This document shows, piece after piece, positions 52,560-61,244 of a stretch of DNA of 64,000 bases; the stretch's first letter is position 1; every line of letters begins with the position of its first letter. The stretch lies in assembly GCF_016587355.1 (NCBI RefSeq), contig NZ_BNJF01000001.1, positions 868,001-932,000 on the forward strand. The letters run 5' to 3'. Under the pieces are notes generated by a model, which was not told the origin of the DNA, did not search any database, and was given only the letters and a program-made list of their open reading frames with translations. The position numbers and the translations under genes are program-made. The DNA is from Ktedonospora formicarum (GTDB lineage: Bacteria > Chloroflexota > Ktedonobacteria > Ktedonobacterales > Ktedonobacteraceae).

Positions 52560-54257
52560 ATGACTCCCCATGAGAAGCTTGTCGCAAGAGTGCCATTGCC
52601 ACAGAAAGAAGATGTGCAAGCACACATAACTGGGCAGCAAGCCCATACCCTACCAACCTACCTGGACCGCCCGGCGCTGACAGATGAACTAAGCCGCAAA
52701 GCTTTCGCCGCCGCTCTGGCCTTACGTATCCGCTGCCTATATGAAGAAGAGAAATCCCTGGGCTCATTCCTCATTCATCTACATGGATCGTGGGGATCTG
52801 GCAAATCTTCGTTGCTCAATCTTCTGGGTAACGAACTCAAAGAGGTGCAAACACCACAACCTGGTCAGAACTCCGAATCATGGATCATTATCAACTTCAA
52901 CGCCTGGATGCACCAACGCCTGGGCACCCCCTGGTGGTGGATCATGGATGCTGTCTTCCAGCAAGCATTTCGCCAACTCCGGAAGATAGAACGCCTTAGA
53001 TCTACAAAAATCTATCTCAAGCGATTTACTTGGCGTTTCCTTCGAGCAGGATGGCCACCCTATCTACTGGCCCTCCTCGCCATAGCTGGCCTCTTCTGGC
53101 TCTTTAGCCTCAATAGTGCTGTTGGCTTGCTAGATCTCGGGCTGGGGAAATCCGCACTTGCAGCCAGTTCAATCGCGCTTCAGCCTCTAGCACAGTTCGC
53201 GCAATCCGTAAGCGCGATTGTCGCATTTATCATCACCATCTGGGGTCTGATCTTTGGTGTCAGCCGTTCTCTGTTTCAGAGCTCAACGAATGTCGCGGAC
53301 TCATTCTTGAAGTCCAGCCGCGACCCTATGAAGGACATCACAGATCACTTTAACACACTGGTGAGCGGTATTCACTATCCAATCGTGGTCTTTATCGATG
53401 ATCTGGACCGCTGCCAATCCACATACGTTGTTGAGTTGTTGGAAAGTATCCAGACCCTCTTCATCACTGCCTCCGTTACCTATGTCATTGCGGCGGATAA
53501 GCGCTGGCTTTGCGCGAGCTATGATAAAGCCTATGATACATTCGCTCAGACGCTGGAAGAGCCAGGACGTCCTCTGGGCTATCTCTTCCTGGAAAAGGCA
53601 TTTCAGCTCTCGGTCTCCATCCCACCAATGCCACAGGTGATTCAGGAACGCTTCTGGCAACGCCTCCTGCATATGCGATCAGCAGAAATTATGGCCCACC
53701 TGGAACAAGCCAATGAGCAAGCAGAGTCCAGGCTACTCGATAAGCGTACCGAACAGGAGATCCTCGCGGAAATAAGCACAAGCGCGCAAGGAGAAGATAT
53801 CCTGATAGAGCAAGCGCTGCGACAGGCAGCGGTCAAACGCCTGACTGCTCCTGAGATAGAAGCCGAAACAGAACAGGCTTTAAGGCCTTTTGCGCTCCTA
53901 CTAGAGCCGACACCGCGCGCGATGAAGAAGTTCGTCAACACATATAGCATTCAGAGAGCGGCTGCCATCCTGACAAACGCGAATGTGAGTATACAGGAAC
54001 TTGCCCTCTGGACCATCATTAACCTGCGCTGGCCCTTGCTCATAGAGTTTCTAGAAGATCATCCCTATATGCTCAAGTATCTCAATGGACCACTGGCAAT
54101 GGAGACAGCCTTACCTGAAAGCATTCCAGCCAATCTACGCGACCTGTTTATGAGTGAACGGGTCCGCGATGTGGTCCATGGTCGGGACGTGGAGGTCTCA
54201 CTCACGGAAGAGATCATCCGCCAGTGCTCACGCTTGCATGCTCCCGCATCCTGTTAA
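52560..54257 (+). CDS. KAP-family P-loop NTPase with membrane insertion
   Basis: A 565-residue STAND-like ATPase of the KAP family. The Walker A motif GSWGSGKSS lies at 76-84 and Walker B is FIDDLDRCQ near 282. As in other KAP proteins, two or more hydrophobic helices (about 165-190 and 205-245) are inserted between them, so the NTPase is membrane-bound with both motifs on the cytoplasmic side. The C-terminal part is helical with a MKKFVNTYSI segment near 470. KAP proteins are linked to signalling scaffolds, and bacterial ones to phage defence (such as PifA). AGGAGG precedes the ATG. recQ follows 129 bases later. Confidence 0.88.
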   Translation: MTPHEKLVARVPLPQKEDVQAHITGQQAHTLPTYLDRPALTDELSRKAFAAALALRIRCLYEEEKSLGSFLIHLHGSWGSGKSSLLNLLGNELKEVQTPQPGQNSESWIIINFNAWMHQRLGTPWWWIMDAVFQQAFRQLRKIERLRSTKIYLKRFTWRFLRAGWPPYLLALLAIAGLFWLFSLNSAVGLLDLGLGKSALAASSIALQPLAQFAQSVSAIVAFIITIWGLIFGVSRSLFQSSTNVADSFLKSSRDPMKDITDHFNTLVSGIHYPIVVFIDDLDRCQSTYVVELLESIQTLFITASVTYVIAADKRWLCASYDKAYDTFAQTLEEPGRPLGYLFLEKAFQLSVSIPPMPQVIQERFWQRLLHMRSAEIMAHLEQANEQAESRLLDKRTEQEILAEISTSAQGEDILIEQALRQAAVKRLTAPEIEAETEQALRPFALLLEPTPRAMKKFVNTYSIQRAAAILTNANVSIQELALWTIINLRWPLLIEFLEDHPYMLKYLNGPLAMETALPESIPANLRDLFMSERVRDVVHGRDVEVSLTEEIIRQCSRLHAPASC

Positions 54258-54386
54258 AGCATACGAACATACAAGCAAGGCATATCCTAGCCAGTATCGA
54301 TTCCAAGGGAACCGCTCATTGACAAGCCCCGCCGAATCCAATACCATCAGGGGAGTATGCATTGCAGCAAGGAGGAGATATGTCGC

Positions 54387-56576
54387 GTGCAAGACGTTGA
54401 GCAGCAGCTAAAGCAATACTTTGGATATGATACCTTCCTACCCGGCCAGCGCGAAGTCATTGAGCAGGTTCTCTCAGGGAGAGATGCATTCGCCCTGATG
54501 CCTACTGGAGCGGGCAAATCTCTCATCTATCAATTCTCTGGTCTTCTACTCCCCGGCATAACAATTGTTATCTCGCCCCTCATCGCCTTGATGCAGGATC
54601 AGGTTGACCGGCTTCAGGCCAATGGCATCGCTGCGACCTTCATCAATAGTTCACTCAGTAGCGGTGAACGCCAACAGAGGGAACGGGCTATCCGTGAAGG
54701 GCGAGTTAAACTTGTCTATGTCGCGCCTGAACGTCTCCTGACACAGACTTTTCTGAGCTTTCTCGACGAAATACAGGAATATGTAGGGCTGGCCTTACTA
54801 GCAATTGATGAGGCTCATTGTGTCAGTGAATGGGGACATGACTTCCGCCCAGAGTATCGCCAGCTTGGCCGCTTACGCGTGCGCTATCCCCACGTACCCG
54901 CGATGGCGCTCACCGCGACCGCAACCGAGCGGGTACGTGATGATATTCTCGCTCAACTCAGGCTCAATGATCCTTACATTCACGTTGCCAGCTTTAACCG
55001 CCCTAACCTCTACTACGAAGTGCGGCAGAAGCATCAGGGGTCATATAGAGAACTTCTTCAACTCCTCCGAGAGCAGAATGACTCCCCGATCATCATTTAC
55101 TGTCAGAGCCGCAAGAGCGTGGACACGCTCACCGATGATCTCTGCCGTGATGGTATCCGTGCGCTCCCGTATCATGCGGGGCTGAGTGCCGAAGAGCGCA
55201 CACAAAACCAGGATAGCTTCATTCACGATAATGTATCTGTGCTTGTCGCGACCATCGCTTTTGGTATGGGCATCGCTAAACCAGATGTGCGCGCCGTCAT
55301 CCACTACGATATGCCCAAGAGTCTGGAAGGTTACTATCAGGAATCAGGCCGCGCCGGACGTGATAGCCAACCTGCGCAATGCATCCTTTTCTTCCAATAT
55401 GGCGACCGTGTGAAGTTCGAATTCATCGTCGCTCAGAAAGAGGACGCAACGGAACAGTTAAAGGCACGGCAGCAGATCCAACATGTGGTGAATTATAGCG
55501 AGGGCATAGGATGCCGTAGGCGTGCCCTGCTTGCCTACTTTGGAGAGACCCTGGAAGGAGAAAATTGCGGTAACTGTGATAACTGTATCCGCCCCATGAT
55601 ATTCGAAGATCGCACTATTGATGCTCAAAAGTTCCTCTCCTGCGTCTCACGAACGAATCAGCGCTTCGGTATGAAATATATCATCGATATCCTGCGCGGA
55701 GCCAATACCCAGAAGATTCGTCAACTAGGACACGATCAACTCACCACATATGGCATCGGCAAAGATGTGAGCGCCGAAGAGTGGGGGCGCCTCTGCCGCG
55801 CGCTTCTGCAACAGGGCTTGCTTAGCGAGAGTCAGGATGGCTATCCCGTACTAAAGCTGAACAGGCTCTCTATGGAGATCTTACGACGGCAGCGTGAGGT
55901 TGAAGTCGCGGCCCCCATCGAGCGTCCTAAACAGGATAGCCTCTCTCCCCAGGCTATCTCGCTTCTACCAGAGGAACAGGGCCTCTTCCAGCACTTACGT
56001 GAACTACGCAAGCAGATCGCGGACGAGAATGGTGTGCCGCCGTATGTGATCTTCCCCGATAAGAGTCTACAACTCATGGCTCGCCAACGACCCCAAAATG
56101 AGACACAATTCGCCGCGATTCCAGGCGTTGGTAGCCGCAAGCTAGAAGCATTTTACTACCCTTTCACCTATGCCATTCGCGATTACTGTGAGAACCATAA
56201 TATGGGCCTTGGGTTGGATGTTTCATTCTCTGAGGCAACACAGAAAGCGCAAGGAGAGAGTACATCACGCCGCAAGAGCTCACAATCCACACATCATGAA
56301 ACGCTTGATCTGTATAATCAGGGAATGAGCGTTGAGGAGATAGCGAGAACACGCAATTTGTCACAGTCAACCATCATCCGCCATCTCGCTACCATGATCG
56401 AGAATGGTGAGGTCATTGATATCACACCACTGCTCCAACCAGGCCATCGCGAGGATATCGCAAACGTGTTTCAGCAGGTTGGGATGGACGCGCTAAAGCC
56501 AGCTAAGGAACTCCTTGGGGATAACTATTCCTACGAAGAACTGCACATAGTTCGAGCCATGCTCCGTAATTCATAA
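54387..56576 (+). CDS. recQ: ATP-dependent DNA helicase RecQ
   Basis: A 3'-5' helicase of recombination repair, 729 residues. The order is the helicase core (FGYDTFLPGQREVI, TGAGKS, LIALMQDQV, DEAHCVSEWGHDFRPEY, ALTATAT, YCQSRK, TIAFGMGIAKPDVR, QESGRAGRD), the RQC zinc cysteines (CRRRALLAYFGE, CGNCDNC), the winged helix, an HRDC domain (about 540-610) and a final helix-turn-helix (about 640-690, MSVEEIARTRNLSQSTIIRHL). GTG 54387 is taken as the start because AAGGAGGAG lies at 54368-54376; an in-frame ATG at 54357 would also be possible. It follows the KAP NTPase on the same strand. Confidence 0.95.
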   Translation: MQDVEQQLKQYFGYDTFLPGQREVIEQVLSGRDAFALMPTGAGKSLIYQFSGLLLPGITIVISPLIALMQDQVDRLQANGIAATFINSSLSSGERQQRERAIREGRVKLVYVAPERLLTQTFLSFLDEIQEYVGLALLAIDEAHCVSEWGHDFRPEYRQLGRLRVRYPHVPAMALTATATERVRDDILAQLRLNDPYIHVASFNRPNLYYEVRQKHQGSYRELLQLLREQNDSPIIIYCQSRKSVDTLTDDLCRDGIRALPYHAGLSAEERTQNQDSFIHDNVSVLVATIAFGMGIAKPDVRAVIHYDMPKSLEGYYQESGRAGRDSQPAQCILFFQYGDRVKFEFIVAQKEDATEQLKARQQIQHVVNYSEGIGCRRRALLAYFGETLEGENCGNCDNCIRPMIFEDRTIDAQKFLSCVSRTNQRFGMKYIIDILRGANTQKIRQLGHDQLTTYGIGKDVSAEEWGRLCRALLQQGLLSESQDGYPVLKLNRLSMEILRRQREVEVAAPIERPKQDSLSPQAISLLPEEQGLFQHLRELRKQIADENGVPPYVIFPDKSLQLMARQRPQNETQFAAIPGVGSRKLEAFYYPFTYAIRDYCENHNMGLGLDVSFSEATQKAQGESTSRRKSSQSTHHETLDLYNQGMSVEEIARTRNLSQSTIIRHLATMIENGEVIDITPLLQPGHREDIANVFQQVGMDALKPAKELLGDNYSYEELHIVRAMLRNS

Positions 56577-56584
56577 ACGAAGAC

Positions 56585-56617
56585 GCGAGGTGCCATATTG
56601 CAGGATAGGCACCTCGC
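56585..56617 (+). terminator. Terminator after recQ
   Basis: Perfect 10-base arms at 56585-56594 and 56608-56617. The following tract TCTCTC is weak. Confidence 0.6.
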
Positions 56618-56689
56618 TCTCTCATGCCCCTACTCACCCACTATTCATCATCCTATAACTACCATCATTCGCCATCGCTAAATGAGGCG

Positions 56690-57013
56690 TTAGTAGTAAG
56701 GATGATAATATGGGCGATAATACGGGTAGTAGTAAGGGCGATAATACGGGTAGTAGTAAGGGCGATAATACGGGTAGTAGTAAGGGCGGTAGTACGGGTA
56801 ATAGGGTCGATAATAACCATACCCATATCCTCTATATCCATACCCATATCCTCTATACCCATACCCTCCATAGGGCCCATACGGAACCGCTGCGGTCGTC
56901 TTCTCACTTACCGTTACACCAGAGGTCGATGCGGACGCAGGGGTCGCCATAGCGACCAGTAATGTCAGAGCGAACGCGACGCTTAGCAGGATGAGGCAGA
57001 CTAGCTTTCTCAT
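56690..57013 (-). CDS. Secreted Tyr/Gly/Pro-rich repeat protein
   Basis: A 107-residue precursor. The N terminus is a signal peptide (MRKLVCLILLSVAFALTLLV with Ala-x-Ala sites at PASASTS). The mature part has a short linker, about 25 residues of Gly-Tyr repeats (YRGYGYGY) and then PYYRPYYY repeats to the end. Tyr can be more than 40 percent of the mature chain by eye. Such sequences form adhesive, structural or cross-linked coats (compare chorion and spore-coat proteins). ATG 57013 has GGAG upstream; a GTG at 57025 is less likely. It is next to the redox operon on the same strand but separated by 180 bases. Confidence 0.75.
   Translation of the reverse strand: MRKLVCLILLSVAFALTLLVAMATPASASTSGVTVSEKTTAAVPYGPYGGYGYRGYGYGYRGYGYGYYRPYYPYYRPYYYPYYRPYYYPYYRPYYYPYYRPYYHPYY
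56712..56783. repeat. 24-bp tandem repeat, three exact copies plus degenerate units
   Basis: Three identical 24-base units (56712-56735, 56736-56759, 56760-56783; each begins GGGCGATAATACGGG) encode the PYYRPYYY repeat on the minus strand. A decayed fourth copy follows to about 56804, and a different repeat (CATACCCATATCCTCTATA type) at 56815-56870 encodes the Gly-Tyr part. Confidence 0.9.
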
Positions 57014-57193
57014 GGAAGAGGTCACTCCATTTTCTTGTTACTCTTCAATGTAGTAGATCGCTATCAGGATGTCTCCAACAATTGCCTTTGCCTGATATTC
57101 ATTATAGGGTTTGGTCAAAGCTCATGGAGGTGGGAAAGCATGGCGCTTATAATCCAGTTTCTGAAGCGCCATGCCGCCACATTCACCATCTGC

Positions 57194-58087
57194 TCAGAGT
57201 GGCATGGTATGGATCATACCTAGGAGGACGCGGATCAGTTCCGCGATGGCATGGAAGGAGATAATAAGAAGGATCAACGGCACCAGGACCATATGGACTC
57301 TGCGCCACAGCTTAAAAATCTGTCGGGCACGCATCTGCACATTCAGCGAGGCCAAAAGGCGCGCGTGCTCCGCAAGCGCCGTGTGAGCTGTATGGAAATC
57401 AGCATGCTCTTGCGGTGGCAATTCTGGTATGTCGGCAGATAGCAGGCCCACGCTGGTTATAGCACGCTCGCAATAGACCTTGAAAGCCTCTGACTTCCCA
57501 GCATTAAGACGCTCTATCACGTACTCTAGTTCCGATAGACGCCCTGGGATGGCCTTGGCGATGCCCACGCCATTAGTACTCGCGTCGTGCGCGATGATCT
57601 TTGTCTGCCAGGCATCAAGCAGGCGACCAATCCCCCCACTGAGCACCAGGAAGATAAGACCATACAATGAAGGTAGCGCCAGGTATTTATCTGTCACACA
57701 AGTCATTCCAGCACAATCAAAATGCAGAATATAGCGAAAGTCACCATGCAACAGGGCGAGTAGCACGGAGGCAATACCAACCCATATATGTGCCCAGACC
57801 CAGTTCTGAGCCTTCCAGGGCAGGCCATGAAAGAAGCGAGCACGCAATGAATAGGCAGCAACGCCTAGTATCATGATATATGACATTACGCCACAGCGAA
57901 AAACCACGTCAAAGAATGGTCCGTGGAAAAGCCGCCCCTTCTCATGCAATAAGATCAGGTAAAGAATATAGAAGAGGGCGGTATAGGCGGCAGCAAAAAG
58001 AAACCAGTAAAGAGCTGCTTTTGATGTAGGCGTATGCCACATACGTGTCGCCACCTTTTTTACTGGCGCTTTGCTCGATATCGCCAT
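57194..58087 (-). CDS. b-type cytochrome-like membrane protein
   Basis: A 297-residue membrane protein. Helices lie at about 15-40, 50-75, 80-105 (WVWAHIWVGIASVLLALLHG, with two histidines about 14 apart), 125-145 and the end (HMVLVPLILLIISFHAIAEL, again two histidines about 13 apart). Histidine pairs at this spacing are typical ligands of b hemes within a membrane, as in ferric-reductase-type and quinone-linked cytochromes. A soluble segment of about 90 residues separates the last two helices. ATG 58087 has AGGAG upstream and starts 13 bases after the FeS-protein gene ends, so they are in one operon. Heme binding is inferred. Confidence 0.75.
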   Translation of the reverse strand: MAISSKAPVKKVATRMWHTPTSKAALYWFLFAAAYTALFYILYLILLHEKGRLFHGPFFDVVFRCGVMSYIMILGVAAYSLRARFFHGLPWKAQNWVWAHIWVGIASVLLALLHGDFRYILHFDCAGMTCVTDKYLALPSLYGLIFLVLSGGIGRLLDAWQTKIIAHDASTNGVGIAKAIPGRLSELEYVIERLNAGKSEAFKVYCERAITSVGLLSADIPELPPQEHADFHTAHTALAEHARLLASLNVQMRARQIFKLWRRVHMVLVPLILLIISFHAIAELIRVLLGMIHTMPL

Positions 58088-58100
58088 ACAGATTACACTC

Positions 58101-60050
58101 CTATGATGTTCGTTGTTGGAGGATATCCTCAGTCGTACCAAAGAATTGCGTTGGTTGGACACGAAAAGCAGCTCCTGTTGGGCAAGCCTGCACACAAGCC
58201 TGATTACTATAGCCTGCACAGAGGTCACATTTGATGGCGAGTTTCTTGCGAATCTCCGCAATTGCGCCATGCCCATCATGTGATGCGAGAGGGCCTGGAG
58301 CCGCCATTTGATTTACCATAGGTAACTGACGCTTCCCATACTCTTTACCCATCCCCTGTGTAAAAAAGCGCATGAAGCGCGACCAGGTTGAGGGAGTGCT
58401 ATCCTTTTCTTCCTCCAACGAGATGATCGAGATATTGTCATAAGGGCAGCGCTCGGCGCAGATACCACACCCAATACAACTCTCGGTGATATAGACCTCA
58501 CCGCTCGACATTCGCGCAATACCAGCGCGGCTACAGAGCAGACATACCGGGTCCTGACAATGGCGACAGGCAGTAGCAACACTAATATTACCAATGACCA
58601 TCCCCTTACGATTCATGCGCGAATGTCCATGCCTGCGTTCGCAAGCCTCCTCACACTTGTCGCAGTGGACACACTTGTCCAGGTCAATGACTAATACCTC
58701 AGTGCCTTCGACGACACCACCTCCCACCAGGGCTCGCAGTCCAGCCCTGGCCCCAGCTTCGGCCAGCACTTGCGATGTCGTACGTTGGAGGAGGTCACGT
58801 GAGCCAATAAAGGTCTGAGCAGCATCCGCCATCACGCGATACTCTTGCAAACGGTGCAGGAAGCGCTGATTGACCTCCGGGTAGCGCGAGAGGATAATGA
58901 GCAGGTCTTCTCGCTTCATTTCAGCGACTCGAACACGGTTAATCGCGGTCGCGGTCACCGCTTTACCATCTCCAAGCATATCCAGACCGCCAGCGAAGTA
59001 GTCTCCATGCTGACGATAGGCAATAATGCGCTCATGCATCTCACCGGGGATTGTCCCCGATGCCACACGCGCTACCTTGACGAAACCATCCAGAATAATA
59101 TGCAATGTCTCACGCGCGGGCTGATGTTGCTCGCTGGCAGTAAAGAGTTGCGCGTTACGTTCATAGGTCCTAAACTGCATCTTACCCGCCAACCAGTGCA
59201 GATCAGGCTTCGCGACCCCCTGAAATAAGGACATACGCTGGAGAATGGCCTCTATTGAGCGTATATCGTTCAAGCTCTCGAAGTAATCGCGCACGGAAGG
59301 GACAACCTCCATCATGCGTTGTATAACTTGTTCTGGCACCTCCAGCACTGTCGCCGCCGTTCGCGCCCGCACTGTCGCGCCTCGTTGCTGCCCAGTCAAC
59401 ATACCCCGCTCACCCGCGAACTCGCCACGCCCAAGCATTGCGACTGGCATATCCTCCCCATGCGGACCGAGTGTCGAGATCACAAAACGTCCATCAAGAA
59501 TGAAGTAGATCTCACGTCCATATGTTCGTTCCTGAATAATAGGCGATCCCGGAACAAGCGTGAGCAGCTTGGAACTCACTAGCATATGTTTAAGATAGTT
59601 ATCCGGGACCTGATGGGGATTGACGAACATTGGTTGTTCGCGCAGGCGAGCAAGCAGTCGCGCGAGATCCCAGCCAGACGGCAGGTACTCTAGCACGCGA
59701 GCCATATCAACATGGCGATCCCATGCTATTCCCAGACGCTGTTTAAGCGAAAGCATCAGCAGGTCGCGATGATTATTCACTGGGCACACTGGCACACAGG
59801 AGCCACACATCACACACTCCTGTGTAAAGCGCACCACATGGGGAGCAATCTCGTCCGAGATGGTTGCCAGATTCAGGTCGGCAATGTTCACTTGTGATGA
59901 GAGAGGCAGTGGACAGGCTCGCATACAGCGGTCACAACCAATGCACATGTCAATCTCAAAACGAACCTCACTTTCTGTCAGAGGAACGATATTGCTACGG
60001 TGCAGTACTCCGATCAGAGGTAAAGCGGATGGCTTCTGCTGCATAGACAA
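58101..60050 (-). CDS. Iron-sulfur protein with two cNMP-binding domains
   Basis: A 649-residue protein. Two classic 4Fe-4S motifs come first (CIGCDRCMRACP at 36-47, CVMCGSCVPVCP at 79-90), then two cyclic-nucleotide-binding domains (about 155-270 and 275-405, with GEFAGERGMLTG and GDYFAGGLDMLG). Four more cysteine groups follow at 460-470, 495-506, 525-535 and 608-623, in the order found in DmsB/NrfC/HybA electron-transfer subunits: 24 cysteines, or six clusters. TTG 60050 is taken as the start: TAAGGAGG overlaps the stop of the FHA gene, with an 8-base spacing. No signal peptide or membrane helix. It likely passes electrons between the flavoprotein and the cytochrome under nucleotide control. 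Confidence 0.88.
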   Translation of the reverse strand: MSMQQKPSALPLIGVLHRSNIVPLTESEVRFEIDMCIGCDRCMRACPLPLSSQVNIADLNLATISDEIAPHVVRFTQECVMCGSCVPVCPVNNHRDLLMLSLKQRLGIAWDRHVDMARVLEYLPSGWDLARLLARLREQPMFVNPHQVPDNYLKHMLVSSKLLTLVPGSPIIQERTYGREIYFILDGRFVISTLGPHGEDMPVAMLGRGEFAGERGMLTGQQRGATVRARTAATVLEVPEQVIQRMMEVVPSVRDYFESLNDIRSIEAILQRMSLFQGVAKPDLHWLAGKMQFRTYERNAQLFTASEQHQPARETLHIILDGFVKVARVASGTIPGEMHERIIAYRQHGDYFAGGLDMLGDGKAVTATAINRVRVAEMKREDLLIILSRYPEVNQRFLHRLQEYRVMADAAQTFIGSRDLLQRTTSQVLAEAGARAGLRALVGGGVVEGTEVLVIDLDKCVHCDKCEEACERRHGHSRMNRKGMVIGNISVATACRHCQDPVCLLCSRAGIARMSSGEVYITESCIGCGICAERCPYDNISIISLEEEKDSTPSTWSRFMRFFTQGMGKEYGKRQLPMVNQMAAPGPLASHDGHGAIAEIRKKLAIKCDLCAGYSNQACVQACPTGAAFRVQPTQFFGTTEDILQQRTS

Positions 60051-60063
60051 CGGCTTTCCCTCC

Positions 60064-61155
60064 TTATTGTTGTGCGCCACAACGTGGGCAAAATTTCGCA
60101 TGCATTACTAGCTGCTCCCCGCACTGACGACAATTGGCCTGCCGTGGTGCACTGACGAGTGCGACAGCGGCAGGCATGGTTTCGCTATCGCGTTTTTGGG
60201 ACGAAACTCGGACAACCGGGACAACACCGTTCGGCATACTAGGTGGAACGGGGAATAGTGGCTGCTGATAATGCATAAAGTAAGCTGAGATGTTACCGAA
60301 AGCGATATGGGCCTCATGTGTCAGACGGCACGCGCTAGTAATGTGGCTGTGATTTACCCGTATCCCATTGCCACTCTGTAGATCTCTGATATAGAGGCCA
60401 TCAGGTCCTGGAAAGATGTACGCATGCTTACGCGAAATTGACATCTCAGACAACGTAATATCGTTTTGTGCATCACGCCCAATAGTGACATGCTTTTGCG
60501 CTGACAAAGGAAAGAGCGTTGGCTTACCTCTTAACAGCACAACTAGTACAGGCCCCTGGCGCAGGGTCGAGACAGCTTCAAAAGGCAATGGAGAGGTAGC
60601 CCCAGGAAAGATCAATGAGCCGTCATGCGAAAGCGCTGGCTGGCCCTGCACCCCGCTGTTAATGGCTTCAGAAATACGCGTTATGTCTGCCTCCCTCTCT
60701 TGTTCGCCAACATCCTTGGCTCGGGGAGGTGCAAATAGCGCGAGCTTTTGCTGCTTGTTCAGCAAGATTGAGCCTGAAGGATCTACTTGCTGTGTCTGGA
60801 ACAGAAAGGCCACATCGCCAAATTGCACCTTGCTTTCAGGTTTGAGGACTATCAAGCTATTTGGCGTAATCCGCCGCTCATTTACTCGCGATCCATTCTT
60901 GCTTCCCAGGTCCCTCAGCACATACTGCCCGTTAGCATAACTTATCTCGGCATGGCGACGCGAAATGGTCTTGTGGTTCACAATCAGGCCACATCCCTCC
61001 TGACGTCCAATAGAAAGGACCTGAGTCTGACTAAGATATACCTTCTGGAGGGTAGGCTGAATATCCACAGATGTTACAGGTACAAGGCATGACTCTTGTA
61101 AAGCAGGCTCCTTCAGCGTATCCTGAGTAGGAGAGCTACTTTGCATATTCCGCAT
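60064..61155 (-). CDS. Double FHA-domain protein with C-terminal zinc ribbon
   Basis: A 363-residue protein with two forkhead-associated domains (about 40-110: LSIGRQEGCGLIVNHKTISRRHAEI and LRDLGSKNGSRVN; about 215-285: TIGRDAQNDITLSEMSISRKHAY and IRDLQSGNGIRVN) and a zinc ribbon at the end (CRQCGEQLVMHAKFCPRCG). FHA domains bind phosphothreonine, so a Ser/Thr kinase partner is likely. ATG 61155 has no ribosome site, and the frame stays open and protein-like up to 61295 (with DAWLDKQGVPPPILGTN). One extra G at 61265-61266 would join it to the flavoprotein gene upstream, so the two may be a single polypeptide. Its stop overlaps the ribosome site of the FeS gene. Confidence 0.85.
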   Translation of the reverse strand: MRNMQSSSPTQDTLKEPALQESCLVPVTSVDIQPTLQKVYLSQTQVLSIGRQEGCGLIVNHKTISRRHAEISYANGQYVLRDLGSKNGSRVNERRITPNSLIVLKPESKVQFGDVAFLFQTQQVDPSGSILLNKQQKLALFAPPRAKDVGEQEREADITRISEAINSGVQGQPALSHDGSLIFPGATSPLPFEAVSTLRQGPVLVVLLRGKPTLFPLSAQKHVTIGRDAQNDITLSEMSISRKHAYIFPGPDGLYIRDLQSGNGIRVNHSHITSACRLTHEAHIAFGNISAYFMHYQQPLFPVPPSMPNGVVPVVRVSSQKRDSETMPAAVALVSAPRQANCRQCGEQLVMHAKFCPRCGAQQ

Positions 61156-61244
61156 AGCATAGGCAATTTGCTGAACTGCAACAGCCCCTTCGCGATTGGT
61201 TCCCAGAATGGGTGGTGGTACGCCTTGCTTATCAAGCCAGGCGT

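Noticed and set aside
56712..56870. Short regular repeats that could suggest a CRISPR array
   Set aside because: The 24-base units are directly adjacent without unique spacers and encode a repeat protein on the minus strand.
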